Shown in pieces: positions 44,098-53,764 of a DNA stretch of 64,000 nt; the stretch's first letter is position 1, and each line of letters begins with the position of its first letter. The stretch comes from Lachnospiraceae bacterium UBA7202 (GTDB lineage Bacteria > Bacillota > Clostridia > Lachnospirales > Lachnospiraceae). The DNA lies in the NCBI GenBank assembly GCA_002490705.1, contig DKUO01000018.1, forward strand, positions 1-64,000. Reading direction: 5' to 3'. The notes below the pieces were generated by a model. That model worked only from the letters and a program-made list of their open reading frames with translations, was not told where the DNA came from and ran no database searches. Position numbers and translations under genes: made by a program.

Positions 44098-45622
44098 AGG
44101 TCTTAAAGAAAATATCCCGCTCTACCACATAGATATCATGGGTATCGTCATATCGCACCGCAAGATAGTCTCCCGGTCTGCCCAGCATATACTTCTCCTC
44201 GTCCCATGTAGTAAATACTTTGACCCTTTCAATCAATTCTTTCGCGTAGATCCGTGACCCGCCGTCAGCAATACAAACCTTTGCATAGTCACTCAGTTTC
44301 CTGACCTCTCCCGTGGAACGGTCATGGATCGTCGGTTCATACAAAAGGCCGCTCTGTCCGTGTTCCACACATTCCCGATAAGGTCTCTGTGTCGCCTCAT
44401 AGGTTCTGGCAAAGCGTTCCCGGCGGTTTGGATATACCTCCCCCTTGATGCCGATCATAATAATCAGATCCTCCTCCACCGCCATATCCAAGTCCCCCTC
44501 CAGTGTCCGGACCGTGATCGGTGTGCCAAGCGGCAGCACATCCTTCGCCTCCACATAGCCGAGCGGAATCGGCTTTTTCACAAAAAGCTGCATATCCGTA
44601 AGATCAATCTCATATTTTTTCGCATAAATCACCTGACAGTGATCGAAGTAATCATTGAGCCGTTCACTGAAAAAAGCCTCCGAGTGCAGCGTCGGATAAG
44701 CCTCCTCATAGAGGGTCATATTGATAAAGCCGCCAGCCTTCTCCAGATGCCCACCGCCGGAGCCTACGCCCTCCGCCAGAAAAGCCGCCAGCTCATTGGC
44801 CTGTACCTCTTTCACGCAGCTGCGGACAGAAAACTTATAGCCGTCCTTTGTCTCGTTAAAGACCACACAGCAATAGACTTCCGCCACCTGAATCAGAAAA
44901 TCGCTGATCAATCCCAAAATATTCGGGTCGCAGGGATTTGACTTGATAATCGCATAGTTGTAGTCGTTATTATAGATATGCCGGATCATAGCTACCCCTG
45001 CCACTTCCATTTCCTGTAGCGAGAGATTGGAATTGCGGAACAGGGTAATCAGCGTCTTGTCAACCGGAACTGCTTCCCGCATATCCATATCAAGCGGATT
45101 AAAGATCTCCGAGAATTGATTCGTGTCCGTAAACAAGCCATAATACAGCGCCGTGCCCAGCTTTACGTCCCTGATCTCATAACCGGCCCGGCAAAGCATC
45201 TGCCACACCAGCGTGGAACAGCTTCCCACATGGGGATTGATCTCGCTCAGCTGCGCCTGCCTTGTCTCGATCTGGTGATGGTCGATCACCGCCACGTGCT
45301 CTGCGGGCAGTTTTGTCACATTGCCTGCGCCGTACTGACAGTCCACCGTAATCAAAAGGCCCGGCAGCTTTCCGCCCGGCTGCGCCTGCACATACGCCGC
45401 CACATCCTCTATATAGGTGATGGGAATGTTAAGATGCTCCAACATCAATAACAGATTGGTTTTCTGTATCTTGTTCCTGCCGCCGTAAATCAGTTTGGCC
45501 TGCCTGCCCATAGATTCAAAATAGCGGCAGAGCCCAAACCCCGCCGCAATGGCATCCGCATCAGGATTGTCATGACACTGCACCATGATCGGATCATATT
45601 CTACCAGTTCTTCCAGCCTCAT
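44075..45622 (-). CDS. DHH/DHHA1 family phosphoesterase with extra C-terminal domain
   Basis: The 515-residue protein has metal-site motifs CHDNPDADAIAAG, ITVDCQYGAG (Asp94), VIDHH (114-116) and a DHHA1 signature GSGGGHLEKAGGF. After about residue 350 there is a C-terminal extension ending LGRPGDYLAVRYDDTHDIYVVERDIF. DHH enzymes hydrolyse cyclic dinucleotides, nanoRNA, pAp or polyphosphate; the N-terminal motif variants do not allow a choice. It begins 21 nt after a small gene and its end overlaps the TIR gene. Confidence 0.85.
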   Translation of the reverse strand: MRLEELVEYDPIMVQCHDNPDADAIAAGFGLCRYFESMGRQAKLIYGGRNKIQKTNLLLMLEHLNIPITYIEDVAAYVQAQPGGKLPGLLITVDCQYGAGNVTKLPAEHVAVIDHHQIETRQAQLSEINPHVGSCSTLVWQMLCRAGYEIRDVKLGTALYYGLFTDTNQFSEIFNPLDMDMREAVPVDKTLITLFRNSNLSLQEMEVAGVAMIRHIYNNDYNYAIIKSNPCDPNILGLISDFLIQVAEVYCCVVFNETKDGYKFSVRSCVKEVQANELAAFLAEGVGSGGGHLEKAGGFINMTLYEEAYPTLHSEAFFSERLNDYFDHCQVIYAKKYEIDLTDMQLFVKKPIPLGYVEAKDVLPLGTPITVRTLEGDLDMAVEEDLIIMIGIKGEVYPNRRERFARTYEATQRPYRECVEHGQSGLLYEPTIHDRSTGEVRKLSDYAKVCIADGGSRIYAKELIERVKVFTTWDEEKYMLGRPGDYLAVRYDDTHDIYVVERDIFFKTYEEKKGR

Positions 45623-45643
45623 CTTATCCTTTTCTCCTCCGTA

Positions 45644-45868
45644 CTAATTTCGGTCAGGCTCTCCCGCGTTCATATCCGTATACATATCCAAAAGCCCAAC
45701 CGTCTCCGAGGCCGGCCTCCCGTACATATTACAGCACTCGTGGGACACGTTCTTGGGCTCCGCGCTCTCCTCGTCAAAGTTGACGCTCATGCGGTACACC
45801 CCCTGTTTGGTTTCCCCGTCCAGATGCCGCATGATCTCCTCGATCATTTTCCCATCATTTTCGTTCAT
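45644..45868 (-). CDS. Small hypothetical protein upstream of the DHH gene
   Basis: The 74-residue acidic protein has a clear ribosome site (GGAGG, 6 nt before ATG). It shows no membrane segment. It contains a single HECCNMYGRP segment with adjacent cysteines that could bind a metal or form a disulphide. I do not recognise a family. It is 21 nt before the DHH gene and 46 nt after the membrane protein gene, so it belongs to the same run. Confidence 0.65.
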   Translation of the reverse strand: MNENDGKMIEEIMRHLDGETKQGVYRMSVNFDEESAEPKNVSHECCNMYGRPASETVGLLDMYTDMNAGEPDRN

Positions 45869-45914
45869 GTTAATCCTCCATGTCAGAGCAGTTTACTGCG
45901 ACGACACGCGATGC

Positions 45915-47456
45915 CTACCAAAACAATCCTTCCAACAGATAATCATACTCATCGAGCACATCGCCCATCCATGTGTACCAATCGTCCTCCGACAAGGCAA
46001 AGAATGCCGTCTTCGGCTTCACATTCTGCTTTACCCGCCGCGAAAGAGGCTCCACTCCCACTTCTCCCCGGATCAGAAGAAGCTCCTCATCGTCCACCAA
46101 AAGCTGCACTTCGTCAAGCTCCAGATCGAAGCTTTCCCCTTTTTGTATATGGGACAAGCCTCCCTCCGCCGTCAGGTCAAGCACGCCAAAGGGCGTCTTG
46201 CAGGAGATATCCGTTTCAAAACTGTCCTTTCTCCCGTCGCATAAAAGATCCATGTCCAGTCCCAGATTCTGCTTATCCCCTTCCACTGTGAGGCTGTATC
46301 TGATATTTGACTCCATCCGGTATTCATCCGATACCAGACTCTGCACCACCTGCCAGGTACATTCTTCCTCTACCTCTTCTTCCTCCTGCACCGCCTCTAT
46401 TCTTCCCTGCATCTTGTCAATGCTGCGCTCTTCGCCCAGAAAATAGATATCCCCCGATAATTCCAGATCACCCTGCCAGAGTGATAATGGCTCCTCAATG
46501 CGGATGCTCTCAATCCGGTTCTCCCTGTTGATTTCAAACAGAAAGCTGATATCCTCGTTGGCAATGATGTCAAAAGAACTCAAAAGCCCCATGGCCTGCT
46601 CCCTGCCTGTCACGCTGTAATCCACATAGTCGTACAATACCTGCCTGACCAGTTCATTGAAGTAAAGCGGCTCAAAGCTGACCCGGTAGAGATCCGTCCC
46701 CGCCTTCTCTATGCTCATATGACGCCTGCACTCCTCGATTTCGGAAGCGTATCTCTCCAAAAAAGCGCTGACAACCCCCTCCTCATCGGCAAAAATCCAC
46801 TGGTCGTTAAACAGGTCAATCGAGTAGTCAAGCTTTTGTTCCCGATCTACAAGCAACCCGTTTTCTTCTACCTCTCCAAACATTTCTCCCCAAAAGGAAT
46901 CATTGTACTGGCTCAACACATTCTCATTTTCAATGTACATATCATCCAAAAGCAGTTCAGGAAGGGAAAAACAGAAATTCTCATCATCCCCATAGAGTTC
47001 CACATGCCCGAACTCATAGTTCATCATGCTTAAGGTCGTGGAGGAGGCCATTTCCTTTCTCTCCATATCCTTATCGCATTCCGTGTCCACGCCAAGGGTG
47101 ATCTCACCCAGATAATAATCGCCGGTTTCCACGGTAACGTTCAATTTGGAATCGGCGGAGTATCCCTCTTTCGCCATCATCTGCCTGACCGCCCCTATGC
47201 CTGCTTTCTCCGTAAGCGGATTCTTCATTTCCTCTGCCTCGCGTGCCAGATTGAGAAGCCCTCTCTGCACTCTGTAGGCAGGGGAATAAATATGGCGAAG
47301 CCACCCTCCCAAAATCACTGCCAAAACTGCCGCGCACACGCACAGGACAATGATTATCGTTTTCTTTTTATTATCCTTCGGCGGCAGATAAAGCTGCGCC
47401 GGCGGGCCAAGCGTCTTTTTAACCGGCATTGGCGGCTGCATTCCAAAATTATCCAT
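45915..47456 (-). CDS. Membrane-anchored hypothetical protein with large extracytoplasmic domain
   Basis: The 513-residue protein has a Pro-rich cytoplasmic start (MDNFGMQPPMPVKKTLGPPAQLYLPP), one membrane helix at about 33-52 (TIIIVLCVCAAVLAVILGGW) and a large acidic domain made mainly of beta-strands. No catalytic motif is visible. The plan, one helix plus a large exported domain, resembles envelope-associated proteins of Lachnospiraceae with unknown roles. It is the first gene of the run leading to the DHH and TIR genes. Confidence 0.7.
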   Translation of the reverse strand: MDNFGMQPPMPVKKTLGPPAQLYLPPKDNKKKTIIIVLCVCAAVLAVILGGWLRHIYSPAYRVQRGLLNLAREAEEMKNPLTEKAGIGAVRQMMAKEGYSADSKLNVTVETGDYYLGEITLGVDTECDKDMERKEMASSTTLSMMNYEFGHVELYGDDENFCFSLPELLLDDMYIENENVLSQYNDSFWGEMFGEVEENGLLVDREQKLDYSIDLFNDQWIFADEEGVVSAFLERYASEIEECRRHMSIEKAGTDLYRVSFEPLYFNELVRQVLYDYVDYSVTGREQAMGLLSSFDIIANEDISFLFEINRENRIESIRIEEPLSLWQGDLELSGDIYFLGEERSIDKMQGRIEAVQEEEEVEEECTWQVVQSLVSDEYRMESNIRYSLTVEGDKQNLGLDMDLLCDGRKDSFETDISCKTPFGVLDLTAEGGLSHIQKGESFDLELDEVQLLVDDEELLLIRGEVGVEPLSRRVKQNVKPKTAFFALSEDDWYTWMGDVLDEYDYLLEGLFW

Positions 47457-47572
47457 GTTCTATCCCCTCTTGATCTCCTGATCCTGTCCCACGATCTTAC
47501 TTTTCACTCTTCTTCCATACTACCATATTCCCACCGAAAACAAAATAGAAAAGAATGCGCCATAACATAAAA

Positions 47573-47608
47573 GCCCGGAAACGTCTGTTTTCACAGACGC
47601 TTCCGGGC
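47573..47608 (-). terminator. Terminator of the butyrate operon
   Basis: GCCCGGAAGCGTCTGT and ACAGACGTTTCCGGGC form a 16-bp stem (one G-T pair) with a 4-nt loop, followed by TTTTATG, 15 nt after the etfA stop. Confidence 0.9.
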
Positions 47609-47622
47609 ATATGAAATCTTGA

Positions 47623-48675
47623 TCAGTTTGCCTTCGCCGCCGCGATCTCCGCCTTCAAAGCCTCCGTCAGCTTGGGAACGATCTTATTCAGGTCGCCCAC
47701 TACGCCGTAGTCAGCCACATCGAAGATCGGTGCATCCGCATCCTTGTTGATCGCAATGATGATGTCGGACTCCTCCATACCTGCCACGTGCTGGATTGCA
47801 CCGGAGATACCGATTGCAAAATACACGTTCGGGCGAACGGTCTTACCGGTCTGTCCCACCTGCAGATCCTTCGGCTTCCAGCCGGAATCCACAACTGCAC
47901 GGGAACAGCTCACAGTACCGCCGAGCACCTCTGCCAGATCCTCGAGGATCTTGAAGTTCTCCGGGCTTCCAACGCCACGGCCGCCGGATACCAGAATCTT
48001 TGCATCCATGATATCTACGGTGTTGGACACTGCCTTGACAATATCCAGAATCTCCACGTATTTATTGTCGGGAGTAAAGCCGGGATTGAACTCCTCCACG
48101 TTTGCCTTCGCGCCCTTGATAGGAGATATCTTTTGCATAACGCCCGCGCGAACCGTCGCCATCTGAGGACGATTGTAAGGACATGCGATGGTAGCGATGG
48201 TATTGCCGCCGAATGCCGGACGGGTCATCAACAGCTGATTGTGAAGCTGCTCCTGACCGGGTGTCGGCTGAAGCGGGAAATCACCGATCTCAAGAACGGT
48301 ACAGTCCGCCGTCAGGCCGGTTGCCACTCTCGCGGAAACTCTGGGGCCCAGATCTCTTCCGATGGCGGTAGCGCCCACCAGCATGATCTCGGGTTTGTAC
48401 TTATTGATCACGGACGCCAGCGCATGTGCGTAAGGCTCCGTTCTGTAATCCTTCAATTCGGGATCGTCCACCACGATCACCTTGTCCGCACCGTACTCGG
48501 CGAGCTGGTCAGCCAGTCCTTTGATGCCCGATCCGATCAGTACCGCGGTTACCTCTGTGTTTAAATCCTTTGCCAAGTCTTTCGCCTTGCCGAGCAGCTC
48601 AAATGCGATACTGCTGACCTCATTATCCACCTGCTGCGCAAAGACATATACACCCTTGTATTCTTCTAAATTCAT
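47623..48675 (-). CDS. etfA: Electron transfer flavoprotein alpha subunit
   Basis: The 350-residue protein has an N-terminal Rossmann-like half and the C-terminal FAD-binding signature KILVSGGRGVGSPENFK, followed by GASRAVVDSG-like and QVGQTGKTVRPNVYFAIGISGAIQHVAGM blocks. With EtfB and butyryl-CoA dehydrogenase it carries out crotonyl-CoA reduction, probably bifurcating electrons to ferredoxin. The ATG at 48675 follows AGAGG. It is the last gene of the operon, followed by a strong terminator. Confidence 0.97.
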   Translation of the reverse strand: MNLEEYKGVYVFAQQVDNEVSSIAFELLGKAKDLAKDLNTEVTAVLIGSGIKGLADQLAEYGADKVIVVDDPELKDYRTEPYAHALASVINKYKPEIMLVGATAIGRDLGPRVSARVATGLTADCTVLEIGDFPLQPTPGQEQLHNQLLMTRPAFGGNTIATIACPYNRPQMATVRAGVMQKISPIKGAKANVEEFNPGFTPDNKYVEILDIVKAVSNTVDIMDAKILVSGGRGVGSPENFKILEDLAEVLGGTVSCSRAVVDSGWKPKDLQVGQTGKTVRPNVYFAIGISGAIQHVAGMEESDIIIAINKDADAPIFDVADYGVVGDLNKIVPKLTEALKAEIAAAKAN

Positions 48676-48717
48676 TTTATACCTCTTTCTGCGCACTCGT
48701 TTTACGCGTATTCTTTG

Positions 48718-49500
48718 TTAGATGACGTGTTTAACCTTCAACTTGTCAACGATGTAGCTTACGGACTCGTCGGGATCAAGGGAAACCTTCTCGCCGGCGC
48801 CCTTTCTCACCTTGTCGGAAGCCTTCGCAATCTTGGTCGGTGAACCTTTTAACCCTAAGTTTGCATCGTCAACATCTTTCAGATCCGCCCTGCCCCAAAC
48901 GGTAATCTCCTGCTTGTACGCATCGAAAATACCACCGGGAGTCATATAACGAGGCTCATTCAACTCGGAAAGAGCGGTGATCAGGCAAGGCATCTTAGCC
49001 TTAACTACGTGATATCTGTCCTCATACTGACGCTCAACGATTACGCTGTCGCCCTCGATCTTGATATCCTGTGCGTAAGAGATCACCGGAATATTCAGAT
49101 GCTCGGAAATCTGCGGGCCGACCTGAGCGGTATCGCCGTCGATCGCCTGACGGCCTGTGATAATCAAATCATAATCCAAATTTCTGATCGCGCCTGCAAG
49201 CGTGGTGGAAGTTGCCCAGGTATCAGCACCGCCGAGAACTCTGTCGGTCACCAGGACGCCCTTATCCGCACCCATAGCCATTGCCTCACGAAGAACCTCC
49301 TCCGCTTTGGGAAGTCCCATCGTCACTACCGTTACCTCTGCACCATACTGATCTTTCAATCTAAGTGCTGCTTCCAGACCTGCTTTATCATCCGGGTTCA
49401 TGATTGTGAGCATAGCGCCTCTGTCAAGAGTTCCGTCCGGATTAAACTTAACGCCGCCTGCGGTATCAGGAACCTGTTTCACACAAACCACAATTTTCAT
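48718..49500 (-). CDS. etfB: Electron transfer flavoprotein beta subunit
   Basis: The 260-residue protein opens MKIVVCVKQVPDTAGGVKF, typical of clostridial EtfB, and has TGRQAIDGDTAQVGPQISEHL, the nucleotide-binding block. It pairs with EtfA; in bifurcating systems this subunit binds FAD and NADH. It is 38 nt after bcd and 42 nt before etfA. Confidence 0.97.
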   Translation of the reverse strand: MKIVVCVKQVPDTAGGVKFNPDGTLDRGAMLTIMNPDDKAGLEAALRLKDQYGAEVTVVTMGLPKAEEVLREAMAMGADKGVLVTDRVLGGADTWATSTTLAGAIRNLDYDLIITGRQAIDGDTAQVGPQISEHLNIPVISYAQDIKIEGDSVIVERQYEDRYHVVKAKMPCLITALSELNEPRYMTPGGIFDAYKQEITVWGRADLKDVDDANLGLKGSPTKIAKASDKVRKGAGEKVSLDPDESVSYIVDKLKVKHVI

Positions 49501-49538
49501 TGTATTTTTCTCCTTCTAAAATTTTTTATTATACCGTC

Positions 49539-50690
49539 CTACTTGAGCAGTGCTCCGGAGATTACCATTCTCTGCACTTCGCTTGTGCCCTCGTAAATCT
49601 CCGTGATCTTAGCGTCACGCATCATACGCTCTACGTCGTACTCTCTGATATAACCGTAACCGCCGTGCAGCTGAACTGCCTTTGTGGTCACTTCCATCGC
49701 TACCTCTGCGGCATACAGCTTCGCCTTAGCGGCTTCCACGGAATATACCTTCTGTGTCGCTTTCGCCATAGCAGCCTTGTATACGAGAAGCTGTGCAGCT
49801 TCCACCTTGGTAGCCATGTCTGCAAGCTGGAACTGGGTGTTCTGAAACGCGCCGATGGCTCTGCCGAACTGCTTTCTCTCTTTTACGTAAGCAATGGTGT
49901 TCTCCAAAGCGCCCTCCGCAAGACCAAGAGCCTGAGAGGCGATACCGATACGGCCGCCGTCCAGTGTATGCATTGCGATATTGAAGCCCTTGCCCTGCTG
50001 GCCCAGCATATTGTCCTTCGGGATACGGCAGTCCGTGAAGATCAGCTCATATGTGGATGAACCGCGGATACCCATCTTCTTCTCCTTCGTACCGAAGGTA
50101 AAGCCGGGTGTGCCTTTCTCCACGATAAATGCGGAGATCTCTTTCTGCATACGGCCGCGCTTCTCAACCGTACCTGTGATTGCGAAAATGACATATACGT
50201 CAGCTTCCTTACCGTTGGTAATGAAGCACTTGGAACCGTTTAATACCCACTCGTCGCCGTCAAGCACAGCCTTGGTCTGCTGGCCCTGTGCGTCCGTGCC
50301 GGCGCCGGGCTCTGTCAGGCCGAATGCGCCCAGTTTCTCACCCTTTGCAAGGGGAACCAGATATTTCTGCTTCTGCTCTTCCGTACCGTAGGTCATGATC
50401 GGATCGCAGCACAGGGAAGTATGCGCAGATACGATAACGCCTGTCGTGCCGCACACCTTGGAGAGCTCCTCCACACACATCGCATATGTAAGAGGATCAC
50501 AGCCCTGTCCGCCGTACTCCTTGGGAACGGGAATACCGAGGAAGCCTAACTTCGCCATCTTCTCGACAGTCGCTCTCGGGAAAACCTCTGTCTCGTCCAC
50601 TTCCTGAGCGAGAGGTTTTACTTCTTTTTCAGCGAACTCTTTGAACAGAGATCTCGCCATTTCATGTTCTTTGCTTAAAGTAAAATCCAT
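49539..50690 (-). CDS. bcd: Butyryl-CoA dehydrogenase (short-chain acyl-CoA dehydrogenase)
   Basis: The 383-residue protein has the family signatures GAFGLTEPGAGTDAQGQ and the C-terminal YEGTSEVQRMVI, whose Glu is the catalytic base. It reduces crotonyl-CoA to butyryl-CoA, working with EtfAB. Substrate assignment follows from the surrounding crt, hbd and thl genes. It is 30 nt after hbd. Confidence 0.95.
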   Translation of the reverse strand: MDFTLSKEHEMARSLFKEFAEKEVKPLAQEVDETEVFPRATVEKMAKLGFLGIPVPKEYGGQGCDPLTYAMCVEELSKVCGTTGVIVSAHTSLCCDPIMTYGTEEQKQKYLVPLAKGEKLGAFGLTEPGAGTDAQGQQTKAVLDGDEWVLNGSKCFITNGKEADVYVIFAITGTVEKRGRMQKEISAFIVEKGTPGFTFGTKEKKMGIRGSSTYELIFTDCRIPKDNMLGQQGKGFNIAMHTLDGGRIGIASQALGLAEGALENTIAYVKERKQFGRAIGAFQNTQFQLADMATKVEAAQLLVYKAAMAKATQKVYSVEAAKAKLYAAEVAMEVTTKAVQLHGGYGYIREYDVERMMRDAKITEIYEGTSEVQRMVISGALLK

Positions 50691-50720
50691 GATCTTTTAT
50701 TCCTCCATGTTTTATTTTTT

Positions 50721-51560
50721 TTACTTAGAATAGTCGAAAAATCCCACGCCGGTCTTTCTGCCGAGCTTCTTCTCATCAACCATCTTCTTAAGGAGAGGCT
50801 GGGGCGCATACTTCTCATCCTTGGTCTCATTGTAGAGCACTTCCATGATGGCAAGACAGATATCCAGGCCGATCAGGTCGCCAAGATGAAGCGGCCCCAT
50901 GGGATGGGATGCACCGAGCTGCATAGCCACGTCGATATCCTCTGCGGAAGCGGTGCCTGCATCCAGAACGCCGATTGCCTCATTGATCATCGGGATCAGA
51001 ATTCTGTTTACCACGAAGCCGGGAGCTTCCTTTACCTGTACGGGAGTCTTTCCGATCTCCTCCGCAATCTTTGTGATCTTATCTACCATATCCTGAGGGG
51101 TATTCTCACCTCTGATCACCTCAACCAGCTTCATTCTGTCAGCCGGATTGAAGAAGTGCATACCGATCATCGGTCTGTCAAGGCCCTCGCCGATCTTGGT
51201 GATGGAAAGGGAAGACGTATTGGACGCGAACATGCAGTCCTTCTTCACAATGCCCATCAGCTCTTTGAAGATCGCCTGCTTGATCTCCATTTTCTCCAGA
51301 GCAACCTCCACGATCAGGTCGCAGTCTGTACAGATATTATTAAGGCCTGTCGTAATCTTGCCCATAACCTCGTCGGCCTTTGCCTGCGTAATCTTCTCCT
51401 TGCCCACAAGGAAATTCATATTTTTCTGGATCTTCGCCTTACCGCCTTCAGCGTACTCCTCCTTGATATCGCAGAGGCAAACCTCGTAGCCGTCTGTCAT
51501 AGCAAATGCCTGTGCAATACCGGAACCCATGGTTCCCGCGCCGATAATACCTACTTTCAT
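50721..51560 (-). CDS. hbd: 3-hydroxybutyryl-CoA dehydrogenase
   Basis: The 279-residue protein has the NAD(P) site GIIGAGTMGSGIAQAFA, the HFFNPADRMKLVEVIRG block (catalytic His) and PGFVVNRILIPMINEA. It reduces acetoacetyl-CoA to 3-hydroxybutyryl-CoA in butyrate formation. It follows crt by 31 nt. Confidence 0.97.
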   Translation of the reverse strand: MKVGIIGAGTMGSGIAQAFAMTDGYEVCLCDIKEEYAEGGKAKIQKNMNFLVGKEKITQAKADEVMGKITTGLNNICTDCDLIVEVALEKMEIKQAIFKELMGIVKKDCMFASNTSSLSITKIGEGLDRPMIGMHFFNPADRMKLVEVIRGENTPQDMVDKITKIAEEIGKTPVQVKEAPGFVVNRILIPMINEAIGVLDAGTASAEDIDVAMQLGASHPMGPLHLGDLIGLDICLAIMEVLYNETKDEKYAPQPLLKKMVDEKKLGRKTGVGFFDYSK

Positions 51561-51591
51561 TGTAAGTCCTCCTTTATAATTTAAATTTTAT

Positions 51592-52377
51592 TTACGCGTT
51601 TTTAAACGGCTCCTTCACCTTCTCCTTGTTCTTGTCAAGGAAGAATGCCATGCCGTACTTCTGATCCTCTGTCTCAAAGCAGTCGCCGAAAAGCTTCTCC
51701 TCGATCACGATAGCCTCGTCCATGCCAACCTCTAAGCCGTCATTGATCGCCTTCTTGCAGTTGCGGACAGCGATAGGCGCGTTCTTCGCGATACCGGAAG
51801 CCATCTTCTCCGCCGCAGCCATCAGCTCCGCCTGCGGATATACCGCATTTACCAGACCGATGCGAAGAGCCTCATCAGCCTTAATATTTCTTGCTGTATA
51901 GATCATCTGCTTCGCCATGCCGGGGCCGACGATTCTTGCCAGTCTCTGCGTGCCGCCGAAACCGGGGGTAATGCCAAGACCCACTTCGGGCTGTCCGAAC
52001 ACCGCATTCTCAGAACAGATTCTGATATCGCAGCTCATGGAAATCTCACAGCCGCCGCCAAGCGCAAAGCCGTTCACCGCCGCAATCACGGGAATCGGGA
52101 AGGTCTCTAACTTGCGGAACACATCGTTGCCCTTCTTGCCGAAGGCCTCGCCCTCCGCCTTGGTCAGCGTGCTCATTTCACCGATATCCGCGCCCGCCAC
52201 GAAGGACTTTTCGCCCGCACCGGTCAGGATCAGGCATCTGATCTCCTTTAAATCCACCGCGTCAAGAGTTGCATTCAGCTCATCCAATACCGTGGAATTC
52301 AGCGCGTTTAAAGCCTTCTCCCGGTTGATGGTGATAATGCCGATCTGCCCTTTTGCTTCATATAACACAAATTCCAT
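51592..52377 (-). CDS. crt: Crotonase (3-hydroxybutyryl-CoA dehydratase)
   Basis: The 261-residue enoyl-CoA hydratase has the oxyanion loop FVAGADIGEM, GFALGGGCEISMSCDIRI (first catalytic Glu) and FGQPEVGLGITPGFGGTQRL (second Glu). It dehydrates 3-hydroxybutyryl-CoA to crotonyl-CoA. It lies 12 nt after the thiolase gene. Confidence 0.97.
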   Translation of the reverse strand: MEFVLYEAKGQIGIITINREKALNALNSTVLDELNATLDAVDLKEIRCLILTGAGEKSFVAGADIGEMSTLTKAEGEAFGKKGNDVFRKLETFPIPVIAAVNGFALGGGCEISMSCDIRICSENAVFGQPEVGLGITPGFGGTQRLARIVGPGMAKQMIYTARNIKADEALRIGLVNAVYPQAELMAAAEKMASGIAKNAPIAVRNCKKAINDGLEVGMDEAIVIEEKLFGDCFETEDQKYGMAFFLDKNKEKVKEPFKNA

Positions 52378-52389
52378 TGTACTCTCCTC

Positions 52390-53568
52390 CTACATTTCTA
52401 CGATAGTTGCGCATCCCATACCGCCGCCGATACACAGCGTAGCAAGACCCTTATGCGCGCCTTTCGCCTGCATCTCGTGGAGCAGCGTTACCAGAATACG
52501 CGCGCCGGAAGCGCCTACCGGATGGCCCAGTGCGATTGCGCCGCCGTTGGGGTTGAGCTGTCTGTCTACGTCAATGCCAAGCTCCTTGCCCACTGCAACG
52601 GACTGTGCTGCAAACGCCTCGTTTGCCTCGATAATATCGAAGTCCTCAATCTTGTAGCCGGCCTTCGCCATAACCTTCTTGGTCGCGGGAACAGGACCGA
52701 TACCCATGACCTCGGGTCTGCAGCCTGCCAGCGCGCCCGCCACGAAAGTTGCCATAGGCTTCACGCCCAGCTCCACCGCCTTCTCCTCGCTCATCACAAC
52801 GATTGCCGCCGCACCGTCGTTGATACCGGATGCGTTGCCTGCGGTTACGAAGCCGTTAGGATTGATGGGACGAAGTTTCTGTAAGCCCTCAATGGTCGAA
52901 CCGTGTCTGGGACCCTCGTCCACCTTGAACTCAACCATTTCCTTTTTCTTCTTCACCATAACGGGAACGATCTCTTTGTCAAATGCGCCGTTGTTCTGAG
53001 CTGCCTCAGCCTTCTGCTGGCTCTTCAATGCGAACTGATCCAGCTCCTCACGGGTAAGCTCCCACTCCTTGCAGATGTTATCCGCAGTCGTAATCATATG
53101 ATAATCATTGAACGCATCCCAGAGCGCATCCTTAATCATGGTATCAACCAGCGTGCCGTTGTTCATTCTGTAACCGTAACGGCCCTGCATCACCGCGTAA
53201 GGAGCCATGGACATATTCTCCATACCGCCTGCCACTACGATATCCGCGTCGCCTGCCTGAATCATCTGCGCCGCCATGTTCACGCAGTTAAGGCCGGAAC
53301 CGCAGACCACGTTAATCGTAACTGCCGGAACCGCATTGGGAATGCCTGCCTTGATGGAGGACTGGCGAGCCACGTTCTGACCCTGTCCTGCCTGAATTAC
53401 ACAACCCATATACACCTGATCAACCTTATCCGGCGCTACGCCCGCTCTGTTCAGCGCCTCCTTGATAACGATTGCTCCCAGCTCCGCCGCCGGTGTGGTG
53501 CTCAAGCCCCCGCCCATTGTACCGATTGCTGTACGGCAGGCACCTGCCAAAACAACTTTTTTTGCCAT
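52390..53568 (-). CDS. thlA: Acetyl-CoA C-acetyltransferase (thiolase)
   Basis: The 392-residue enzyme has the active-site Cys in NVVCGSGLNCVNMAAQ, GGMENMS, His in LGHPVGASGARI and the second Cys in CIGGGMGCATIV. It condenses two acetyl-CoA to acetoacetyl-CoA, the first step of butyrate synthesis. The ATG at 53568 follows GGAGG by 8 nt and gives MAKKVVLAGACRTAIG; the longer upstream frame is not conserved-looking. It is the first gene of the thl-crt-hbd-bcd-etfB-etfA operon. Confidence 0.97.
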   Translation of the reverse strand: MAKKVVLAGACRTAIGTMGGGLSTTPAAELGAIVIKEALNRAGVAPDKVDQVYMGCVIQAGQGQNVARQSSIKAGIPNAVPAVTINVVCGSGLNCVNMAAQMIQAGDADIVVAGGMENMSMAPYAVMQGRYGYRMNNGTLVDTMIKDALWDAFNDYHMITTADNICKEWELTREELDQFALKSQQKAEAAQNNGAFDKEIVPVMVKKKKEMVEFKVDEGPRHGSTIEGLQKLRPINPNGFVTAGNASGINDGAAAIVVMSEEKAVELGVKPMATFVAGALAGCRPEVMGIGPVPATKKVMAKAGYKIEDFDIIEANEAFAAQSVAVGKELGIDVDRQLNPNGGAIALGHPVGASGARILVTLLHEMQAKGAHKGLATLCIGGGMGCATIVEM

Positions 53569-53664
53569 TTTCTTCTCCTCCATATTTGTGATTTTTTTAT
53601 TAAGAAGCCCCGTATTCAAGGCTTTTTCACGATTGTTATTTTTTTGTCATTGTCCGTCGTTTCT

Positions 53665-53693
53665 ATTGTATCATAGAGAATTTATTTTTGCAA
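53665..53693 (-). promoter_or_regulatory. Promoter of the butyrate operon
   Basis: TTGCAA (53693-53688), a 17-bp spacer and TACAAT (53670-53665). The leader to the thlA ATG is about 90 nt. No clear Rex palindrome is seen. Confidence 0.65.
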
Positions 53694-53764
53694 TCATAAG
53701 CTCTTTTTCGGAAGACATCCTCCTGCAAATATGCTATCCTTAATTATATTCGGAGGAAACCAGA

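Noticed and set aside
53569..53764. Rex-type redox operator before the butyrate operon
   Set aside because: TTGTTA and TTGTCA stretches occur, but no TTGTGA-N8-TCACAA-like palindrome is present.
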